Assembly (NCBI GenBank): GCA_029204225.1
Contig: CM055107.1
Coordinates: forward strand, 13,385,382 to 13,449,381
Source: Diphasiastrum complanatum
Taxonomy: Eukaryota; Streptophyta; Lycopodiopsida; Lycopodiales; Lycopodiaceae
DNA: 64,000 nucleotides
Reading direction: 5' to 3'
Shown: one piece after another, positions 10,760-20,924 of the stretch
Layout: every line of letters begins with the position of its first letter
Numbering within the stretch: the first letter of the stretch is position 1
Notes under the pieces: generated by a model
What the model was told of the DNA's origin: nothing
The model's database searches: none
Seen by the model: the letters and a program-made list of their open reading frames with translations, nothing else
Position numbers and translations under genes: made by a program

Positions 10760-13428
10760 CTGCAAAAGACCAAAAGCATGCCTTCACTGAGATGCACGGG
10801 ATATAAATTACATGCAAGAGATCTCAATTTCTAATTTGACCTGGAACATAACCTCAAAACTTTTTGAAAAAGGAGTTGCAAAAGACAGTTTGACTACTAG
10901 GTTTTGAAAGATGCCTCAACTACTCTACTGCCAGGACATACGGTTCTTGCCAATATGAGGGATTTAGCCGGCAGAAACCAAGGAAATTAGTCGTCAAATA
11001 TGATAGCCTTCTTTGTTTTTCGTAAGGAGATAACAAGGGAATTAAAAAATAGCCAAAACATCATTAGCTCTTAAATGATCCTCATAAGAATTTGCGGGAA
11101 AGGCATGGCTGCAATGATTTTCGGATAAACGAGTTTCTACTTAGAAATTTCTTGTGTCTGTTATAGCTTACATTGGAAAGTAGAACTCTCAAAACTGAGA
11201 GAAAGTGGGAAAAGTACAACCAATCATCTGCAGCACTTAAATGCTTCTCACATACATGTGACCAAAAACATCGTTACTATATAAACTACAATGAACTTAA
11301 TTTACCCTGCCACGATGATAGAACACTTGTTAAAGCCATGGAATTACTAGCCGTATGTTATTGAATCTTAGAGCTCGAATTGGTTTCATGCACAGTTTTT
11401 GAGTAGCAATTGAGAGACCTAGCAGAGATTTTCGACTAGAGCAATAGGTTAATAACTAACCTTAATCCTTGGGCGTCTCTCAGCATTCAGCTTTCTAACT
11501 TCATAACGAATTTTCTTTGAGAAAAGCCTTGTCCGGCGTTTCTCCCTGTATCGCAGCACCCGAGCTTCTCTTCCTCCGTCTGTTGTTGCAAGCACGTGGG
11601 TTTCTTCCTTTTGCTCTAGAGATTTAACACTTTCAGGGCTTAAATGTGGAACAACGCCTACGTCCAAGTTTACCTCTTCCTGTTTTAAGCCAGAATACCG
11701 TGTTAAGTATTTTGCAACTTATGATTGCACACAGAGGCTTTAAGAAGTGCTTATGAATATGCAGCCTGATTATCGTTCATTCGATAAAATCAACGTGCTT
11801 ACTTTCTGATAGAAAACAACCAATAAAACTTATTAATCGCCAAAAGAGCTCATCCTAGAGCTTCCGCCTTCCTGTGACGAGGGAGGTTAGCGTCTAGACG
11901 AGTGAAACAGACCATACTTTTTTTTGTGAAACAGAAATGTTGATAAGTAGTAATGCCAATAGATGACAAAGAAGCCAGTGTAATTTTCGGCACTGATATT
12001 GTGCTTAAAAGTTACTCGGAGCTCAGTTGTTTCAAAACTGGCTCTATCATATAGCTACTTTGAAGCTATGAAGGTTAATCTTTCACCAAAAAATTTTGTT
12101 AGTATAGAAACTTTTGAGGAAATAACAAGAGTATACAACAAAAAACTCGTTGTCAACAGGACCTCAAGCAGTTTTGCATCAATATTCCAGGAAATTTAAA
12201 TTAAGTTGGATACCAATGATTGTGACGTAGAGTCGGGAGGAACAGTCTGGGGCCATTGACCGTCTGTCCAGAAGCATCCCCGATCTGACCAGGCACTCAA
12301 TACGTCCTCATAGTTTAGTTTAAGAAAGCTTTTTTTATTGTGACCTTCCTTACTTATGCTTTGTATTGGCCGTTCGATCATTGCTTCTAGCTGTTGATTT
12401 ATTTGATCTGTTTCTCCTGAGATTTCCACTTTCAACTTCTCACAAACCCAAGCTAAAGGAACGAAAGTTTCTGCGCAATGAGTCTTAGGCTTGCCGCTGC
12501 GTCTTAGCACATTCAGCTCGGAATATTCCAAACGCAAGTCACTGGTACTTTTATCACAGTATCTCTCATAATCGTACAAGATGCTTCGTTGTGTCTCATT
12601 TTTGAAGGCGAATTCAAGTCTGGACTCATTGCTTTTGAATTCGTAGCATATTTTTTCTTCAACTTTCTCATCACCGGTGATTGTTTCCTCATCCATTACA
12701 ATACTTGCTTCTTCGTCTTGGCCAATCAGATCAGTGTTTGAGATCAGATAATCATCAACTTCGCAATCATCTGGTACAAGGAACCCCATGAAATCGCATC
12801 CGGAAGCATCTTCCAGAGGAGTAGCCAAAGATGAAGGGCAGGCTTGTCTGGACAAATCCATAAGAGTTGTGGAAGGCATCTCTTGAGCAACTGCGACAAG
12901 TACTGGTACTTCATGGACGGATAAACAATTTTCTGATTCTCTCCATTTATTGCATCCCATACTTGACTCGTATGACTCGTGCTCATCCTGAAGTTGACTG
13001 TCAGGCTCTAGCTTTACTTTTGTGGCTCTTGTGTACGTGATGCCACCGATTTTCACGAAGGGGTTTTGTGAAGAGTTTGCTCCTAGGGAATCATCTACAG
13101 ATCGGTCCTTCCATGGCTTTTGCAGAGATCCTACTTTCCAGTTACAGCATGAATCAGAGGCATTAGAGGCATTAGAGGATTCATGCTTATTTTCGGAGAT
13201 CTCACCTCGACCAGGTGATGCAAGAGGCACCTTCTGTGCTGACTCATCATAACCAAGCGTCACCCTTTCGTGCCTCAGTGCGAGAGAGTTGGCTCCATGC
13301 ACCGATACATCACAGTCATCACACAAATAAGCTTCATCAGCTGCACAGTACCACCGCGGTTTCTCAGCTTCACAAATATCGCAAGAATCAGGATATCCGT
13401 GCTTTGATGGATCCAATAGAGACGACAT
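10733..13428 (-). CDS. B-box/CCT transcription factor, CONSTANS-like family (single B-box type)
   Basis: Three exons, read on the minus strand: 13428-12214, 11679-11461 and 10759-10733. Both introns are GT-AG and phase 0 (donors TTG|GTATCC and AAG|GTTAGT; acceptors ACAG|GAA and GCAG|GGG). The product is 486 residues. The B-box is at residues 16-53 with the full C-X2-C-X8-C-X7-C-X2-C-X4-H-X8-H ligand pattern, and is followed by RHERV. Residues near 380-395 carry [16 protein letters not shown], a motif typical of the COL family. The CCT domain spans residues 442-484 and ends RPRIKGRFVKR. There is no second B-box and no C-terminal VP motif, which fits the one-B-box plus CCT classes (BBX14-17-like, less likely BBX7-13). 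Family members are nuclear regulators of light, flowering or stress responses; the CCT contacts NF-Y subunits and DNA. All key residues are present and no stop interrupts the frame, so the gene appears functional. The start codon was chosen because it lies 15 residues before the first zinc ligand. Confidence 0.93.
11461..11679 (-). CDS. BBX gene exon 2 (most of the CCT domain)
   Basis: 73 codons, beginning [13 protein letters not shown] and ending in the CCT core [17 protein letters not shown]...RRPRIK. The acceptor AAAACAG and donor GTTAGT are both canonical. An upstream ATG is not needed, because the exon is entered in phase 0 from exon 1. Confidence 0.93.
12214..13428 (-). CDS. BBX gene exon 1 (B-box and acidic middle region)
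   Basis: 405 codons. Holds the B-box, a Ser/Asn-rich linker, an acidic middle region (residues 200-270) and the AWSDRG motif. Without splicing, the frame would read through the donor for five more codons and stop at 12196, losing the CCT domain. The COL-type CCT in exon 2 supports the splice at TTG|GT. Confidence 0.92.
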
Positions 13429-14160
13429 TTCAGCTCACCTAGGTTGCACTGTCTTTCCCACTTCTTTCCGACTCGAGATTCTAGCACACACCTACCTATT
13501 GATTTCCTGGTCCCTAAATGCTTTTGCAACAAAACATTTTCACAAAAACGGCGACAACAGAACGCTAACAACACTGATCATCTATATTCTAACGGTGCTT
13601 AAATTGCTGAATCAAACTTTCAATACGGTCAGTGAGAAGAATTTGCCCAGATAAGCGCGCTTTAACCCACGGCCACATTTTGGAAACTTCACACCCCTGG
13701 CTCTTATAACACCAGCCGTAGCATATTCAGGATTCCGCACTGCCCTGTCGAAGAATGCAAGAAGATTAAAGAAGGTTCAAAAAGAAGGCTTATCTCAATA
13801 ACAGATATATCAATCCAACACGTGAACCTGGAAATTTTCAGAGCAACAGATTCAGAGGCAGGCCGTAGGAAAAGCCTGGAAAAAAACAGCGAAGCAGCTT
13901 ACGGATCCCGTGCGATGTAGGCAGCTCCCCAGTCCCCACCACCAGCTCTCACGCTCCATTGACGACGATCCCCTCCGTTTCCATATCAAATTTCCGATGC
14001 TGCAGCTAACAGGAATCATCAGCTTACGCTCGCTCAGGCTTCATCAAGGAATCGAGAGCAAATTCAGAGAAGTAACAAGAGAGAAAAACTGATGCGAGAC
14101 AGAGACGAGACGAGACGAGACGGGGAGAGCTTGTCTGGTACAGTCGCTGTCGTGCCAGAC
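13429..14160 (-). promoter_or_regulatory. 5' UTR and proximal promoter region of the BBX gene
   Basis: Upstream of the ATG on the minus strand. A possible 5'-UTR donor (ATCC|GTAAGC near 13902) could be paired with an acceptor before 13440, but this is only a guess. A short (GAGAC)n run lies at about 14102-14121, a GA-rich feature often seen in plant 5' leaders. Confidence 0.4.
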
Positions 14161-14479
14161 TATCATCATCAAACACCTGCAACGAAATTTCGACGCCCAA
14201 TTATCTGCCATTCTCAAAACAAAATTGCTTAATCCATGAAATTAATTAATTGGAAATTCGATTTATCTGTAATTCGAAAATAATAAAAAATCCAAAATAC
14301 AACTCAAAACTATCTCCTAATCAATCGAAAATTTATTCGAAAATAACTTTAATTCTTAATTTTTCTTTTTTCTCTTTTTCTTTCTTTTTGCTTTTCTTGG
14401 TTTCTACTATCTAGCCTGAGATCTGATTCTAATATAGCAATGCAATGCTCTAAGAATCTTCATTATGAATCTATGTTTT

Positions 14480-14900
14480 TATAGGGGCCCATGGGAAGCC
14501 CGGCTCGAGGCCCTTTCGCCCGGGAAGGCTCTGTGCCCGAGCCGGACTTGTGCCCGAGTCGGGACTTTCCTCTGCATGAATTCGGTTTTTACATTTTTTT
14601 TTGATAAATTTTTTTACACGCACCTTCCGAAGTGTAAAAAAAAGTAAATTTTTTTACGTGAACCTTCCGACGTCCGGAAGGTGCCTGTAAAAAAAGAAAT
14701 TGTCATAAAAAAATTTGCCCCACATTTTACATTCGTCAAAACTGGTTTTACGGGGGCGGGAGGTCCCCCGCAGACCACATTCCGCCCAGAGGGAGCGGAA
14801 TGGCCTGAGGGGGCGACGTTCCCTGCTGTAATTTCAATTTTTACTTTCTTTTTTGGGTGTTTTTCACGTGTGTAGGGAGGCATAAAAAAATTTCAAAAAA
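14480..14900. repeat. GC-rich hairpin-forming repeat remnant upstream of the BBX gene
   Basis: The inverted pair CCGGCTCG (14500-14507) and CGAGCCGG (14538-14545) forms one stem. CCTTCCG...CGGAAGG, with a 5-base loop near 14666, forms another. The block is sharply GC-rich, with runs of T and A between the GC islands, and shares the phrase TGTGCCCG with the foldback element near 9.29 kb. Probably the remains of one or more foldback elements. The frames on both strands look non-genic. Confidence 0.4.
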
Positions 14901-15539
14901 AAAGGGAGGCGCATACATTCTACGCAAGGAGGCGCCTCCCTTTTGTTCATTAGAAAAGTAAAAATGAGATTACAGAAAGTAGACTAGAAGGTCGTAATGT
15001 CCCATAAGGGATTTGGTCGGGGAAGGGATTTCGGTCCAGGGTTGTATCTTAAGACAAACTTGGGAAGGTACTTCTCTCAAGGGTTGTATACTTGGACGGA
15101 CTTGCCATGAAAACATTATTTTGTTATTTTGGAGTGAATTTTTTTTTAGTAGATGCATTTCCGAGGCGAAAGATGCATGTAAAAAATTTTGAGGAAAAAA
15201 AGAGACGCACAAATTTCGTACCTGGGTCAAGGTCACACTCTGAGGCCGTTTCCCGAGGCCGTTTCGCCAGTTTGGAAAAAAAAGATAGGCAAATAAAAGC
15301 ACCTCTCTTTCCTTTAAAAAAAATCAAAAAAATGAATTTACATAAAAATTTATCATCTATTTATTTATTTATGCTCCCATACGCAACCTCGGCCACAACA
15401 CTATGTATGCCACATCAATTGGATTGTTGCCACGTTGCAATTTGGCCATCTGATGAAAACGTGGCAAAATCTGAACGCTCTTGACCGAATCCAACGGTGG
15501 AGAGCTTCAACTTGTCTCGCTATTACTGTCCTAAGCAGT
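14901..15539. other. Mosaic noncoding DNA
   Basis: Contains the inverted pair GGAGGCGC (14906) and GCGCCTCC (14931), a small hairpin with a ~17-bp loop. Otherwise nothing is recognised. Confidence 0.35.
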
Positions 15540-15566
15540 TCGCACCAGGATTCGAACCCTGGTCCG
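15540..15566 (-). other. tRNA T-arm-like / B-box motif
   Basis: The minus strand reads CCAGGGTTCGAATCCTGG, a perfect T-arm with the GTTCGAATC loop. No acceptable A-box, D-arm or anticodon arm is found upstream, so it is either the 3' part of a broken tRNA gene or a diverged SINE head. It is not a functional tRNA as far as I can see. Confidence 0.45.
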
Positions 15567-17034
15567 CAAACATATACTATTCTAGTATATAGTTACTTCC
15601 TTAAACCAGAAAACGTCCAATTTCTGGCAGAAAAGGACACTGAAATTACAAAATAACCAATTATCTGTTACAAATAATTAATAAAATAATAGAAAAAGGA
15701 GAAAATAAATCATAAAATAGCATAAACTATAATAAAGCTATACTCCGGAACGCCGATTTTTCAAACCAGAGTAGCACTATAAAAAAGCAGAAATAAATAA
15801 AAAAACAAATATTTTCGATATAAATAGATATCACGGGAATTATTTAATTACTTTTTTGTTTCTCAGGAGAGAGGGGGTCTGACAAAAAGGTCACGGCCCT
15901 TCATATCCGTGAAAGGCCGCTCAGCGCCCCCTGCAACGTGGCGGCCAGGCATTGGCCAATCCTGGATTGCTGTGTTATCTGTTTCAGTTCCCGAAAGAAA
16001 CCCGTCACCATACAAATATGGGTTCTGAACTCTAAAGTATTACACTTTTTTGGGAGGGTTTTCTTCTAAAAAGTCTAGGGTTTTAATTGGGCTATGCAAT
16101 TTTTCCAAGGAGAGTACAAATTTCTCCACATTGACTCTTACCATGCTTTCACACTTCTATGCCTCAAGACACGTGCTCATTTGTTATTTGTAAGTAAGGA
16201 CCGAGTCCCCGTGCTCGTTTGCTATTTGTTAATAAGGACCGAGTCCCCCGCCCCCGGATGCGGAAAGATCGCAATCTACATTGCCCTTTTGTGACATTTG
16301 AGTTTGCCACCTTGGGCATGACAGTAGGGCAAGGTCAGTAGATAAGGCCCAGGTAAGTGGATAACAATTGTCGTGGAAGATTTTAAAATTCCAATTCTTC
16401 TCAACGTCTCATACAATTCCTAGGCACTATAGTAGCCGATTTGAGACGGTGGGTGGGGGTACTTCATGCCACCACAACATGATTCACAAGAAAGATTGTT
16501 AGGCAAATGTGAGACGACACTTGTTGGAACTTGTGCTACAACTTTTGAACTACCCCTATTAGTCGTCAATTCACAAGGACGTACACATCTCCCACACTAG
16601 GCTTTTAGAAATCCTTGTGTTGAGGAGTTTATCACTTTCTCGATCTATTTCCATCAATAAACCAAATGGCCCCCACCAACCCATACACTAATGCCCTTGA
16701 TGCCATATGGAAGAGAGAATCTATTAATTTTTTCATTCTCCCTCTCTCAACATTGTTTGATTCCACCCCAATAAGTAGAATAAGTAGAAACTATACTGTT
16801 TAGGATTAGGTGATCTGTTATTGCTAACAATTTTTATGTTTTGAAGTTAGACCTATTGATAGGCTCATAATAGACATTGTCAACAAAACTATATTGCTAA
16901 GAAGAAGAAACTTCCTGTTTTTATTAATAAAAGATGAGAAAACCCATCTGAGTGCAAAGGAATGCATGTTGAAAGCGTAAAAGCCATAAGGCGAATTGAG
17001 ATACTATACAACTATAACAAAACAACAAGAGTAT
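15567..17034. other. Noncoding DNA with a short tandem duplication
   Basis: At 16171-16247 a 38-bp phrase (GTGCTCATTTGTTATTTG..., ending GACCGAGTCCCC) is repeated twice in tandem with few changes. The rest is unassigned. Confidence 0.45.
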
Positions 17035-17880
17035 CTACATAAAGCCTACTGCTTGGTGTAAGTCGCTATTTAAGACAGTTGGAAGTTTAGGTAGTGCAGG
17101 AAGCTGTGAAGCAGCCGTTCCTGCAACTACGGCACGTCGAAGTATTGCAAGTGCCTGAGGGCGTTGTAAAGTCATAGAAACTCGTTGACGATAATAAGTC
17201 GTAATGATAGATAAAGGCGAGGCACCACGTCCTTGGAGTTTCGCTGCAAAAGCTGCACAAGATGATAGAAAATCATCGAATTTCTTATGCATGCACCCAT
17301 AAGTTTCCAAAGCAAAAGGAATAAAGTTTTCTCCAGGAGTGCGATGTGAATAATCTCGCTCTTTATTTAGAGCTGCATAAGAAGCAGCAGTACCCTGAGT
17401 AGTTGAAGCACGACGAAGGAGGTCAGGACGCAAAGGATCAGCAACAACAGCATCCCCAAGCGTGCGAATCCCCTCGTGCGAAAGAATAAGATCAACTCGA
17501 CGCCGAGGCGACTGTGAATCGGACACAAGCAAGATGTGGGTCTGCTCCCGGACAACATGAAAGTCGCACTCATGTGCAATAGATGCGAATACGTCACGAA
17601 TGGAATCATGAGTCGCAGTGCGCTCTCTGCCAGAAGGGCAACGCATGAGATGAGTGCCAATAGGATCAATAGGGTGACCACAAGAACATTTTGTCAAACC
17701 AGCCAGCACTGGATGAGGGAGACCCAACCTAACCCAAATAGCGGTGAGAAACAACTCTGAAGAAAGGCGCAAGTGTGGAACAACAGGGCGCACAACAAGC
17801 CAAGCACCAACACCCAGGCCTGCACAAGACAGAAGGCGAGCCCGAGTCTCATCGGAAGGGGAATCACTGAGAAGCTGAGG
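17035..17880 (-). mobile_element. LINE 3' end: RT C-terminal region with CCHC finger and PD-(D/E)XK-like nuclease domain
   Basis: An open minus-strand frame of about 280 codons. In order: a helical region ending ARLLSCAGLGVGAWL; the finger C-X-C-X10-H-X3-C (CSCG ... GTHLMRC); a helix starting HDSIRDVF; then R-V-D-L-I-L and a strand like GDAVVADPL, which fits the R.D......DV.V..P pattern of restriction-like endonucleases; and a tail with FIPFALETYG. This layout is known in the C-terminal part of some non-LTR RT proteins. The polymerase core is missing upstream, so it is a typical 5'-truncated copy, but the remaining frame is undamaged. Whether the nuclease residues are active cannot be judged by eye. 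Confidence 0.65.
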
Positions 17881-18200
17881 TGGTCGATATAATGTTAAAG
17901 TTAATACTCAAGAGTAAACATGTTTGTGGCAAAATATGTATGCTTGTGTAAGTTAAGTCCATTTAAACTATGTCCATAGTCCATGGATCAACTATAGCAC
18001 CAAGGAGAGGCTTGTTCCAGTTATTTTAATTAAGGTGAAGGTAGTCTATGCCTACAAACTCGACCAATAGCTTTCCATATGCCTCTGCAATGGAAAATAG
18101 GAGTAAATTTTGCTAGTCCTCTTTATTTATTTTACTTTGGCCTTTCTTTTTTTTTGAATGAAGCATGACACTCTCGTGGATGGACTGTACTTGAGGAGCC

Positions 18201-18201
<1 letters not shown>
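17881..18201. other. Noncoding DNA
   Basis: Nothing recognised between the LINE end and the GA microsatellite. Confidence 0.4.

Positions 18202-18266
<65 letters not shown>
18202..18266 (+). repeat. (GA)n microsatellite
   Basis: About 32 uninterrupted GA units. Confidence 0.95.
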
Positions 18267-18271
<5 letters not shown>

Positions 18272-18399
18272 GGGAGGGGGCTTGCATCTAAGAAGCACGT
18301 AGTGGTTTGGCAAGCACGCATTAATGGCCACACTTTTTTTTTAAATGGTTGTCCGAGAGTCTTGTTGGTGGCTTTGTTATGGTGGAGGAGGTGGGCTAT

Positions 18400-18665
18400 G
18401 GAGATTGAGATTGTTGTTCAATGTGGAAACGTGTTAGGATAGGGAAATCGAGATTGTTGTTTGGTGTGGAACGGTGTTAGGATAGGGCAAGAAGATCGAG
18501 ATTGTTGTTTGATGTGGGAGGGCAAGAAGATCGAGATTGTTGTTTGATGTGGGAGGTTATGTTTGATGTGGGAGGGCAAGAAGATCGAGATTGTTGTTTG
18601 ATGTGGGAGGTTATGTATGAGGACGGGGAGATCAAGATTGTTGTTTGGCGTGGGAGGGTGTTAGG
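18400..18665 (+). repeat. Minisatellite with GATCGAGATTGTTGTTTGATG core
   Basis: Six or seven imperfect copies of a unit of roughly 35-50 bp (core GAGATTGTTGTTTGATGTGG, with spacer GAGGGCAAGAAGATC or GTGTTAGGATAGG). The copies differ in spacer length, so this is a mixed-order array. Confidence 0.8.
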
Positions 18666-19088
18666 ATATTGTTGTTAGGTTGTAATGTAGGGGTTTTGTT
18701 GATTTGGTTGCCAAAGGGGGTGTGGGCTCGAGCCTATGGCGAGCCTTCCAGAAATTCTCGACGGCCGGGTGAGGACCGAAGAGGGGGTTTGGAAATAGTT
18801 TTCAACCAGCAATTGTCGCGTCTCGGTTCAACCTCACTAACTGCGACATTGCCCCAAGCGCAAAGATACTTTCTTTCACGCCAGCCCTTCCCTTATATAT
18901 GTCAACCCCGACTCTCATCTTCACAATTACTTATGGGTCTTTTCCCAGTTTGCCACGTGGCCATACTTGCAAACGAGCTACGAGTTCTCTTCCATCGATC
19001 GCGTTTCACAGAAAAAGAGAGAGAGAGAGAGAGAGAGGAGATGGAGAGGATTGTTGCAATCGATCATCCTTCGAGCAATACTCCATTC
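18666..19088. other. Noncoding DNA with short GA run
   Basis: Contains a (GA)n run at 19016-19036 and a G-box core CCACGTGG at 18954. The frame 18645-19118 is not convincing. Confidence 0.35.
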
Positions 19089-19259
19089 TGCTGCTGTTTG
19101 ATTTGTGCAACACTCTGATAGGATGTGTATGCAATTTGAATGGAATGCTGCTGTTTGATTTGTGCACCACTCTGATAGGATGTGTGTGCAATGTGAATGG
19201 AATGCTGCTATTTGATTTGTGCAACACTATGAATGGATGTGTGTGCAATTTGAATGGAA
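19089..19259 (+). repeat. Three tandem copies of a 57-bp unit
   Basis: Units start at 19089, 19146 and 19203 with the phrase TGCTGCTGTTTGATTTGTGC (the third has one change) and each spans exactly 57 bp. In one frame each unit reads about LLFDLCNTLIGCVCNLNGM, so length and frame are kept. The surrounding frame (18899-19303) begins in unremarkable sequence, so real translation is doubtful. Confidence 0.85.
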
Positions 19260-19675
19260 GGACGGATTACATGTCATACTGTCGGGTTGCTTTGGGAAAG
19301 TAATCTTGTCACTGGATTTTGATGATTGTCTGCTCTCTTCCAGTCCCAACACAACCCAATAACAGTTGCAGTGCAAGGATCGGCCAGCGAAGATATTGAC
19401 AAAGGTCGTCACTGCCGAGATTCTGAGATCATGCGAAAGGTTGTAAAATTTGTACATCCTAAGAGGGTTTCACAATGATGAGGCTCAAAGACAGTGGAAT
19501 GTGTGCAGCCCTAAAGTGTCCATGCAGATTTTGCTGATTGTTTGCCAGATACACAGACTGAGAAAAGGTTTTAACGAGAGTGCAGTTTTCTGAATTCTGT
19601 TTTTTCAAGCCTTTTTGTATGAAAAGAGGGAGGGGGTTTTCTAGGTTTATTGACAAAGATGAAGAGGAAATTGAT
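19260..19675. other. Noncoding DNA
   Basis: Nothing recognised. Confidence 0.35.
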
Positions 19676-19679
19676 TGCT

Positions 19680-19816
19680 TTGGTGTATGAACTCGTTTTC
19701 TTTCCCTGGTTTGGGGACTCATCTTCTTTCCCTGGGTGATACAACACTTAGATCCTTTCCCTGGTTTGGTATATGAACTCATCTTCTTTCCCTGGGTGAT
19801 ACATGACTTAGATCTT
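19680..19816 (+). repeat. Short tandem repeat of TTCTTTCCCTGG units
   Basis: Phrases built on CTTTCCCTGGTTTGG and CTTTCCCTGGGTGATACA alternate across about 130 bp, making two imperfect copies of a compound unit of around 65 bp. Confidence 0.7.
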
Positions 19817-20560
19817 AATATCACGCCCATCTATCATCCACTCTCCTCACTTATAGAAGAATAATTCTGATTTTCTAGTTGATCCATGAGTCTTTGTCTT
19901 GGAATCTATTGGTGAAGACTCTCATCAAAGGAGCCCTTTGCTTGACCCATGCCATATACAATGAATACAACACAAAAATTTGTTTGAGTTGGCTCTCGGG
20001 AGAGAACTTGGTGGTTGAACTCTATTAGGTTGAATTTTGCACGCCTCACTTGATATGTCAGTATTCTCCATGCATAACATAAATTTTATTTTTTGTTGTT
20101 GTATTAGCAGACGTGCAATACTCATTTGAGATTTTCGTTCACGTTGTAGCTAGTTGGTTTGAGCTTATTTTGGTCATAATTAATGGTTGTAGGCCTAAAC
20201 ACATGGTGGTGGAGTTGGTATGGGTCTATCATTATTCATTCATTGGTTAGTCTTCATCTTGAAGATCCATTTGCATCCAATAGCTTTCTTGTCCTTAGAT
20301 ACTCCAATTGAATCTTGGCCTTCATCGTAGTTGTCCTTCACTTCCAAAGGACTGATAGAAGCTCAATACATTGATCATACAAAATAATGTGGATGTTGGT
20401 TTGTACATGTCACTTGCATGTACTCTTTAGCATTACGACGTGAGTAGGGAAGTTGGCATTGACTCTACACTGTGCATGGAGTTAATGGTTTGAGACTCAA
20501 TTGGTGGACTCTACAAAGTTGAAGATTGAACATCTTTTTTTTTTTTGTTCAATATCATCC
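19817..20560 (-). repeat. Dispersed repeat with Copia RT relic
   Basis: At 20243-20293 the minus strand reads DKKAIGCKWIFKMKTNQ, the start of the Copia reverse transcriptase (K.IGCKWVFK.K). The stretches around 20040-20150 and 20390-20525 have recognisable partners in the same orientation at 59800-59850 and 60085-60240. The whole appears to be a decayed member of one Copia-derived repeat family. Confidence 0.55.
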
Positions 20561-20860
20561 CACACATAGCATCAGTGTTATTTATTACAAATATCTTTTT
20601 ACATCAATCACATCACAAACAACTTATCAAGGGAATTTTGATTTGTGAACACAAAAAACTCCGATCCATGTAACTTAATTCTTCAATCATCAAAGCATGG
20701 GCTAGAGCATAAAGTTCATTCTCATAAGTAAATTACCACCTATGTTTGGTTGTAACAAGCTTTTTAGTTTCAACAAAAAGGAATTTTACCATTTTGGAAA
20801 ACAAATACATCACTAATACCATAGAAGTTCACTTGGAACAACAATTTTCGTTGTTGAGTT

Positions 20861-20862
<2 letters not shown>

Positions 20863-20923
<61 letters not shown>
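20863..20923 (+). repeat. (CA)n microsatellite
   Basis: About 30 uninterrupted CA units. Confidence 0.95.

Positions 20924-20924
<1 letters not shown>

Noticed and set aside
15540-15566. tRNA gene
   Set aside because: Only the T-arm is present; no D-arm, anticodon arm or acceptor pairing found.
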